A DNA stretch of 64,000 nt. Source: Pictodentalium vernedei. Its lineage: Eukaryota > Mollusca > Scaphopoda > Dentaliida > Dentaliidae. The stretch is from positions 178,512,927-178,576,926 of the forward strand of contig CM062295.1 of the NCBI GenBank assembly GCA_031216915.1. Direction: 5' to 3'. The translations under genes were made by a program, and so were the position numbers. The notes beneath the pieces are model-generated. The model worked only from the letters and a program-made list of their open reading frames with translations. It did no database searches and was not told the DNA's origin. Of the stretch, positions 57,476 to 64,000 are shown in pieces. Within the stretch, counting starts at the first letter, position 1. Each line of letters begins with the position of its first letter.

Positions 57476-57720
57476 ACAGTACGGCTGCCGTGGACTGGTC
57501 ACTTTCCACAAGTGGGCAATATTTCAACAGACAAAATAATATTTGATTCCAAACACTAATTGTAGGAAAAATCATCAAAAATTTAATTAATGAAGCACTG
57601 GGTACAACCCAGTGCTTCATTAATGAAAATTTTGCTGATGATTTTTATTACTTGGTATATGCATGTTTCGACATCACTGCCCACGCATGGATTACGTGCA
57701 GTCCATGGCAACTGTACTGT
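57476..57720. mobile_element. Palindromic MITE P2, 245 bp
   Basis: Ends ACAGTACGGCTGCCGTGGACT and AGTCCATGGCAACTGTACTGT. Central arms AATGAAGCACTGGGT/ACCCAGTGCTTCATT at about 57590-57625 are perfect, while the intermediate arms have diverged. Confidence 0.7.
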
Positions 57721-57788
57721 GCACATGTTGTGTAAGTTTCATTATGATATCAGCATCCACTAAAAATTTGATATGCATGCCTCAATCA

Positions 57789-58540
57789 TGGGTATGTTTC
57801 AGTGAACTATTCCGGTTTACTTAGTTTACTATTCCATGTAAACCTAAACTAGGTTTAGAAATCACAACAGAATGATATGTTTAATGCGAATACCATTCAA
57901 CATAAACCCCTGTTTGATGTTGCTAGGAAACGTGACACATGAAAGTTTTGTTAGGAGGGGGGACATCCAAAGCGTGGGAAACATATCCCTGCTTTCATTT
58001 TTAAACAATCTTAGAAACCCATCGTTAAAAAGGCCCTCATCAGAAACTTTCCAGTGATGGTGTCAAAAATTGCGTGACTGCTATCATGGAAATAAAATGG
58101 CCAAAAAGGATCTTCTGAAAGTTGTAACAATTTTTTCTGAGAGAAAAACACCCTTTCAGTTGAGAATCGAATATTTTTGAAATGCCGCTTTTATGGGGCT
58201 AAATAAATGTTATTAACTTTTTTTTGTAGTTTCTCTCTCTTGAGTTATAGCATTTTGCATGAACCTTGCACTGTTTATTTCTTTTTTGACACTCGAAATT
58301 GAATGTTTTTTTTATTGTCGTTGTTCGAGGCATAGAACTTTTATGTGCGTTTCACTGCGCATGTCAAGAATAGAATGATAAACCAGATAACCCTGCTCTC
58401 AAGGAAGTTTAGTTGGTTTAATCCAGAATGATAAACCAGAATATAAACTGCTCAATAAAACGACCTGGTTTTTATTCCGTGTGTCTACGCATGCTCACAA
58501 TAAACCAAGTAAACAGGAAAAGCTCACTGAAACATACCCC
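57789..58540. mobile_element. Putative MITE Q with ~40-bp inverted ends
   Basis: GGGTATGTTTCAGTGAACTA...GGTTTACTTAG at 57790 and the inverted ...AAGTAAACAGG...TCACTGAAACATACCC ending about 58539. The interior has repeated GATAAACCAGA. No coding capacity. Confidence 0.55.
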
Positions 58541-58953
58541 ATGTTTTGAGATGTATCTGTAACCTTGACCTTTGCAGTTTGGTCTTGAATATTGTCTACT
58601 TGTGGTCCATAAGTAGAACACATTTCATTGTGATATCTACTTTCACTAAAAAATTTTTAATTTTTAAGTAATTTGTATATTTTTTATATTTACCAATGGC
58701 CCAGACTAGCTGGTGCTAACTCAAAAAATAATCCAGGGCCAAACACAAATTTTGCCCCTCAATCCCCCAAATTTGCATGCAAAACCGAAAAAATAATGTC
58801 CTATCTGGTCTTCCATACTTTTCAGATCTGCACATGCGTAGTATCCAGGAAGACACTGAAATTGGCACCAACCATCATTCTTTCTATAATTGCCTGTTAA
58901 ATGTTGTAAACAGCGGGGAGGTATGAGTGCCCACTCATGGGAGGGCCATACAG

Positions 58954-59040
58954 ATCTGGGCCATTGGTAAGTATAAAAAATATACAAATTACTTAAAATT
59001 TATAATATTTTTATACAACAACCAATGGGCCAGACCGGCT
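58954..59040. repeat. Internal complementary region of DIRS E
   Basis: Complement of the left end (to about 59004) fused to complement of a family-II right end (ATTTTTATACAACAACC). Confidence 0.8.
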
Positions 59041-59151
59041 GAATCGTAAAAAGGCTGGAGGGCCAAGGACATAAAGGAAAATCCAATGTCTCAATCACTT
59101 CAGTAAAGGATATCTCCTACAGGAGAATAGGAGAAGATAGGAATTATGTAT

Positions 59152-59182
59152 GTCTTTCTCCTTTACGAGAAACGAGAAAGAC
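59152..59182 (-). ncRNA. 3' UTR stem-loop of DIRS E
   Basis: GTCTTTCTC (59152-59160) pairs with GAGAAAGAC (59174-59182). It is the family-II version of the stem in A-C, two bases shorter on both arms. Confidence 0.55.
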
Positions 59183-59659
59183 ATAACACCAACAATGTAA
59201 TTGAGTATTACATAATATATAATTCTCCATTTAATGCCAGCATAACCCGTTATGCTAATTCGGTGAAGGAAAGCCAATATATAAAGATAGTCCTGAGAAT
59301 GAGACTCTTTATACTCATTTAAAAGTGTCCGAGGATTGTATATTAACGCCCGTTTGACACGCAACATATACAAATGCTTCACAGTGAGCTACACTTTAAA
59401 AACAATACATAAATGAGTCATAGTTATTGCTTCACACCGAGCTACAAATTAAAACCATCCCAGCACCGAATCAGGACTACTGACACCGGAGGAGGTCTTC
59501 CTTTGCTTTTTCACTATAAAGCCAGATGATCATTAGGGAAAAAACTGCCCCCCCCCCCTCCTTTCCCCTTCTTCCGAGGTACATGTCCTCAGAACGAAGA
59601 GGGTGTCGGAACAGCGACACTGCTGGAACGGGCTGCTTAAATAACTATAGATGTAACCA

Positions 59660-60523
59660 TTAAAGGACGACATTCTGAGCAACAGAAAGAGGACCCAAAG
59701 ATCTAAGGTCATCAGAGATGGACTCTAAATTTCTCAGGTAAAACTTGGTAAATGTAGAGGGCTGTGTCCAGTACGCAGCCTTCATGAGATCAGTAATGGC
59801 TAAACTGTTAGAATAAGCCCAAGAAGTGGACAGTGCTCTAACTTCATGCGCTGATATCTTATTAACAGAACGTTGATCCGAAGATAGATTTTCATAGCCA
59901 ACGCGTATTGCTAACTGAATCCATCTAGCGACTGAATGAACAGAAATTTCTTTCCTGTTAGGAATCAATGAAAGAAAGAAACGCTCTCTTCCTTTTCTAA
60001 TAAAATCTGATCGATGTTTATATATGCACATACCCTTGACTGGAAACAGCAAAGGTCTACGGTTGTCCGAGGATGGCAGAGCTTTAATGATAAGAGGCTC
60101 AGGCCGCTTGTCTGCAGTCTGATTCTTAGCCAAAAATTCCACTTCAGTAGTCAGGGTAATGGTATTACCCACACTACGGTAGTGAGATTCATCAACCGAT
60201 AAAGCATGAAGTTCACTAACTCTTCTGGCAGATGCAAAGGCTAAGAGAAATGCCATTTTATAGGTCAAGAATTTGAACTGTACAACGTCCAATGGCTCAA
60301 ACGGAGCTTCTTTGAGCTTCAACATAACCCAAGCCAAATTCCACTTAGGAATTAATCTGAGGATTCTAGGCCTATTAATAGAGAAATTTCTAACCAGCTT
60401 GGACAATGAAGTATTTGATCCAATAGCCAAGTTATCATGATGAGCGTACGTGTCTGATAACATAGACCTATAGCCCTTAATTGTGATGGGCTGCAGTTTG
60501 AGATCGTCAAACAAGTAGACCAA
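59660..60523 (-). CDS. Tyrosine recombinase of DIRS E, 287-codon open frame
   Basis: Colinear with the recombinase of C from its residue ~31. Catalytic Arg101 (SARRVSELHAL), His226 and Arg229 (HEVRALSTSWAY) and nucleophile Tyr262 (FTKFYLRN) are all present. The annotated start is only the first usable codon. Upstream the same frame reads through the SAM-like N-terminus (FFRWCQD...) to an in-frame TAG near 60588, where C and A have Trp. The full-length protein is therefore probably cut. Relative to C the two proteins are highly similar, although the elements' non-coding parts differ much more. Confidence 0.85.
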   Translation of the reverse strand: MVYLFDDLKLQPITIKGYRSMLSDTYAHHDNLAIGSNTSLSKLVRNFSINRPRILRLIPKWNLAWVMLKLKEAPFEPLDVVQFKFLTYKMAFLLAFASARRVSELHALSVDESHYRSVGNTITLTTEVEFLAKNQTADKRPEPLIIKALPSSDNRRPLLFPVKGMCIYKHRSDFIRKGRERFFLSLIPNRKEISVHSVARWIQLAIRVGYENLSSDQRSVNKISAHEVRALSTSWAYSNSLAITDLMKAAYWTQPSTFTKFYLRNLESISDDLRSLGPLSVAQNVVL

Positions 60524-62420
60524 AATGGACGGATCATGAACGTCTATCGTCTGATCCTGACACCAACGGAAGAAAACCCTCTACTTTGCTGCGTAGTTCA
60601 ACGAAGAGGAGGACCTCCTGCAGTTAGAAATTGCATACACTGCTCATACTGTAACTGTTTTCCGTGCAAGAAGGACCGCACAACAGAAATACGTGAAGGT
60701 TGAGACCTTCCGAGTTGTGAAGCAGTGTGCGTGACTTCCCCTGATAGAGAAGGTCCTCTCGTGGAGGAAGCTTCTGGGACACAGACACATGAGAAGATTG
60801 ATCTAAGGTTTCTGTGATAAGAGAGGTGCTACTAGCAGGATTTTGCAATGAGACTGTTTGATCTTCAACAGAATCTGCTGAATCAACGTAGTTGGAGGAC
60901 ATACATATCCTATCATTCCGTCCCATGATATTGACAGAGCGTCTACTGCGTACGCTTGAGGGTCTGGACATGGCGACACAAATGTTGGTAACTGATTGTT
61001 CAGGTGCGTCAAAACAGATCATGGGGTGATCCCACTGGTAGCAAATCTGCCTGAACACTCGCCAACAGGCGACCTTTCCAAGAGAGCGAGTCTGCTAGTA
61101 CAATCAGATGACCCGGTATATGACGGACAGAAAGATGAACATGATGATTCATGACATATAGAAGAATCTTCTCTGTTAGTTCACATAATGGAATTGAATG
61201 AGTGCCACCCTGGTTTCTGATGTATGCTACTACTGTCGAGTTGTCCGACAAAATCTGAACATGGACGTCCGCTATTATGTGAATCCAATGTTGTAGCGCT
61301 AGCCATATTGACATCATCTCTTTGATGTTTATGTGTTTCTCTGGGAACCGAGGTTCCCAAAGACCCTGACACTTCAAGTCTGCTGAACTTAGGGTCGCAC
61401 CCCAACCCGTCAGACTCGCATCCGTCATAATCGTGAAAGACGGATCCGGCAGTTGCAGTGGAACTCCCTGAGTTAACCACTGAATATCTACCCAAATCTG
61501 AACCCTTTGTTTTACTAGGTCTGTTAAAACAATACTGGTTTTGAGCGAATGCGTCTTCACATTCCAGTTCTGAGTACAGAATATCTGGAGGGGATGCGTG
61601 CGGAGGCGACCAATCGGAATAGGATCTGCAGCTGCTCCGCACAACCCCATCAGTCGCATGAATTCCCTCGCTGTTAATGCATCTGAGTGTAGACAAAAGC
61701 GAGCATAACAACTGACTAATTTCGCTCTGGGCAACGGCGGACAAACAAGATTGTTGTGAGTCTCGAAGCTCATTCCCAAGTGAGTAAACGACTTGGATGG
61801 AGCTAGATCCGTTTTTCTCGTTTAGGATGAAACCGAGACATTGGAGTAATAGAAGCAGACTCTGAACATCATTTTGAAGAATAATTCTGTTGCCGTATCT
61901 CTGCAGAATGTCGTCCAAGTAAGCCGGCATTATCGCAGACGAATAAGCTCGGAAGTATGACATTACCGAGTTCATTATTCGAGTGAATGCACCAAATCAC
62001 ATTGCTCTGAACTGATACACCTTTCCTTGTACGGTGAACCGCAGGTATTTTCTGAATGCCGGATGTACCAGGACATGAAAGTACGCATATTTTAGATCTA
62101 TGCTTGTCGCATATTCGTTCACTCAAACGCTCGCCCTCCAACCGAATGGTCTCCATATAGAATTTTGGAGCCGCGATAAGCTTGTCTATCCAGCTTAAGT
62201 CTATTACCAGTCGGAACGAGCTGTCTGGCTTCAATACGAGGAACAGGTGACTGTAAAAACCCTGAGAATCCTGATTCTTGATGACCTCTATTGCTTCCTG
62301 TAATAAGAGAGCCTGTACCTCCACTAGGAGAGACTCTCTTTTGCAAGGACATCTTGCTAGTGGGGATTTCGCTCAGAATGATAGCTGTAGGCCGTCCGAG
62401 ACTACACTTCTCCCTCACTG
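60524..62420 (-). pseudogene. RT-RNase H pseudogene (DIRS E)
   Basis: 62324-61869 holds the RT N-terminal part (GFYSHLFLVLKPD, IDLSWIDKLI). The YLDDILQRYGN active site is read in 61975-61181. RNase H follows in 61779-61009 (MTDASLTGWGA, NIKEMMSIWLAL, ILSDNSTVVAYIRNQGG, VLADSLS). Breaks include a small deletion before the YLDD region near 61990, a frameshift near 61815 and another near 61050. Where the RT frame fails, the overlapping Ser-rich frame is open. Confidence 0.82.
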
Positions 62421-62429
62421 ATCTTCAGT

Positions 62430-64000
62430 GATTGTTATCCAGTTTCTCGTGAAGTCTGATAATCTTCCGCCAACTGGCAAGCAATAGAGGTCTTAACCAT
62501 CACCTGTATGACCTGCGAGGCGTACGGGAGGAGAAACTGTGTCCTCCCCACGAAGAACCTCCCATCAGCCTAGGGGCGTCTGACCGATAGTTCCGATCAG
62601 ATCTACGCCCCTTTCCCGAGTCGCTATACTGACGACCTCCAGAGTAATTGTAAGAGGGTTTCTTGTACCCTCGTGAGGAGTTCCCTTTTGATGATTTTGG
62701 TTGGAACGTCCTCCTTTGTCTGCTGAAGCGGGTTGTTGAGACGCCGACTTCAAAAGCAGAGCACTAGACGCTTTCTTAGTAGCCTGTTCATAGACTAACG
62801 AAAACTTGTCGTCAAAAATAGTATGCCTGGAAACCGGAGTGACTCGGAGAGAACTTTTCACCTTGTCATCTATCAGTGATGACAACGCAAGGGCAGCATC
62901 ACGTCTGATTAACTCCAGATTAGCCACTGTTAGGGTGGAGTTATACATGGTATATATAATTGCCCTGGACAGAACTCTAAGACAGGTACGAACATCCTCA
63001 AATTCCTTTCCGATGAGACGTTGCGCCATAGCTCTTGTAAGGTGATCTGCGTAGGACATTGTATCCAAATTCGCTCTATTTGAAGAAATTGCCATCTCAA
63101 TTGTGTCTGAGCGAATAGTGAATGATGCAGGTAAAGATACCTCTAGATCCCCGGCCTGCTCATCCAAACGTAGAGGAACTCTCTGAACATCTTCCCGACC
63201 GTTTTAAATGAAATGAACGTGGTCCAAGAAAGGGTATGTTTATGGAAGATGAAGTTAAGAAACCTCCTTTTTGATCGCACTTGAGAGGTTATATACGGCA
63301 TCGTCTATATGGCTGAAGGCCTGCAACACCTGCCTAGACTGAACCAGAAAAGAAAGGACTTCCTCCTTTGTCCAAATAAAGTCTGCGTCCAATGACGCCA
63401 GCGGTTTCTCTCTTGTCATCGCAGCATTCTGATTCGTTGGAACAAATTCAGTGCAATATTGATGGATGAAATCCATCGCAACCATGTGTTGTTCCGAAAG
63501 GGAAGGGTAATCCTCTTCCAAATCCCTTTCACCATCCAAGAGAATCAGTTGTGAATCTCAGTCCATTGCATCTGCGTGAACAGATGACTGGACCAACCCA
63601 ACACCGTCCGACAGCTCAGGTTCTGAGCCTGAGGGAGGCTGCACCTGCACTTGCAGGGATGCTGCAATCAGCTGCGCACTCTGTGACAGCAAGTCCGTCA
63701 CCGAGGACTGAGGAGCAGCGGTCTTCTGTTTCTTAGCCGCTTGCTGCTCCTGGGACGTTGTGTGATGGCTCTCTTCTCCGAACATCCAGATGATTGAGGC
63801 CTCGTCTTCCTAGCTACCAGATGGTAGGACTTCACAGGCAAAGAGTGGTCCCTTCTTCGAACAGCAGGCTGGATATCCGAAGTCGGGTAGCTAGGATGCG
63901 GTCATGTGTGCTTTGAATTCGAAGCCGTGACCAGCTGCAATCTATACGGAGCATCCCGAACGGCAGGTGTGGACGTATGCCCCAGCCCGCGCAAGTTCTT
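62430..64000 (-). pseudogene. Gag pseudogene (DIRS E), partial
   Basis: 63167-62565 encodes the C-terminal half (NLDTMSYADHLTRAMAQRL, NLELIRRDAALALSSLIDDK, KVKSSLRVTPVSRHTIFDDK). 63539-63255 carries SLSEQHMVAMDFIHQY. 63785-63558 carries SVTDLLSQSAQLIAASLQVQ. The pieces are in different frames. The N-terminal module and palindrome region lie at or beyond the window edge. Confidence 0.75.

Larger units (their letters stand above)
58655..64000 (-). mobile_element. DIRS element E (family II), 5' end beyond window
   Basis: The left (3') terminus is near 58655, with ITR to about 58880 and internal complementary region near 58954-59040. Order on the minus strand is Gag, RT-RNase H, recombinase. The recombinase frame is open, RT and Gag are broken. 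The left terminus has drifted (TATATTTACC), while the complementary region keeps GGTAAGTAT. The 5' ITR lies right of 64000. Confidence 0.88.

Overview
This is eukaryotic DNA, most likely from a marine invertebrate, and a bivalve or other mollusc is my best guess. That guess rests on pearl/HINE-like repeats with ~170-bp core units, GGAC-rich microsatellites and terminal hairpins, on a tRNA-derived SINE and on abundant DIRS elements, so the taxon is an inference. There are no prokaryotic genes. Most long open frames belong to tyrosine-recombinase retrotransposons of the DIRS type.

Host gene: four short exons on the minus strand (51366-51255, 45953-45868, 44780-44747, 16942-16808) have good splice sites and compatible phases. 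Together they encode consecutive parts of a tubulin tyrosine ligase-like protein closest to TTLL9. Nearly the whole window is therefore the body of one host gene. The intron between the last two exons is 27.8 kb and is made almost entirely of nested transposons. The 5' end of the gene (above 51366) and its 3' end (below 16808) were not found here.

Layout: 1-10729 is a three-deep nest of DIRS elements (G contains F, F contains A). 10730-16807 is lower-repeat DNA with a foldback element that hosts a MITE, plus two SINEs. 17203-25277 is a TTAA MITE split by DIRS H, which itself carries a pearl-like insertion. 25278-28363 holds MITE M1, the deleted DIRS I, and a MITE that has picked up DIRS gag DNA. 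28763-30521 is a pearl-like element. 30578-44276 is defective DIRS B, interrupted by C (36745-43876), the best preserved DIRS here. 44277-58654 holds three host exons, ~245-bp palindromic MITEs, a ~145-bp tandem array, a LINE fossil and a second pearl-like element. 58655-64000 is DIRS E, cut by the window edge.

DIRS organisation: C shows the full plan, on the minus strand: inverted terminal repeats, Gag, RT-RNase H, tyrosine recombinase, a 3' UTR with a stem-loop and a G-tract, and an internal complementary region that matches the joined ends. Two families are present. Family I (A, B, C) ends GTT...AAT. Family II (E, F, G, H, I) has AAGTAATTTG-type ends. A and B share one internal rearrangement, so they look like a non-autonomous lineage moved in trans by C-like copies. 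H and I lack recombinase and most of RT and carry an unrelated hairpin-repeat core. All eight DIRS copies lie in the host gene's sense orientation.
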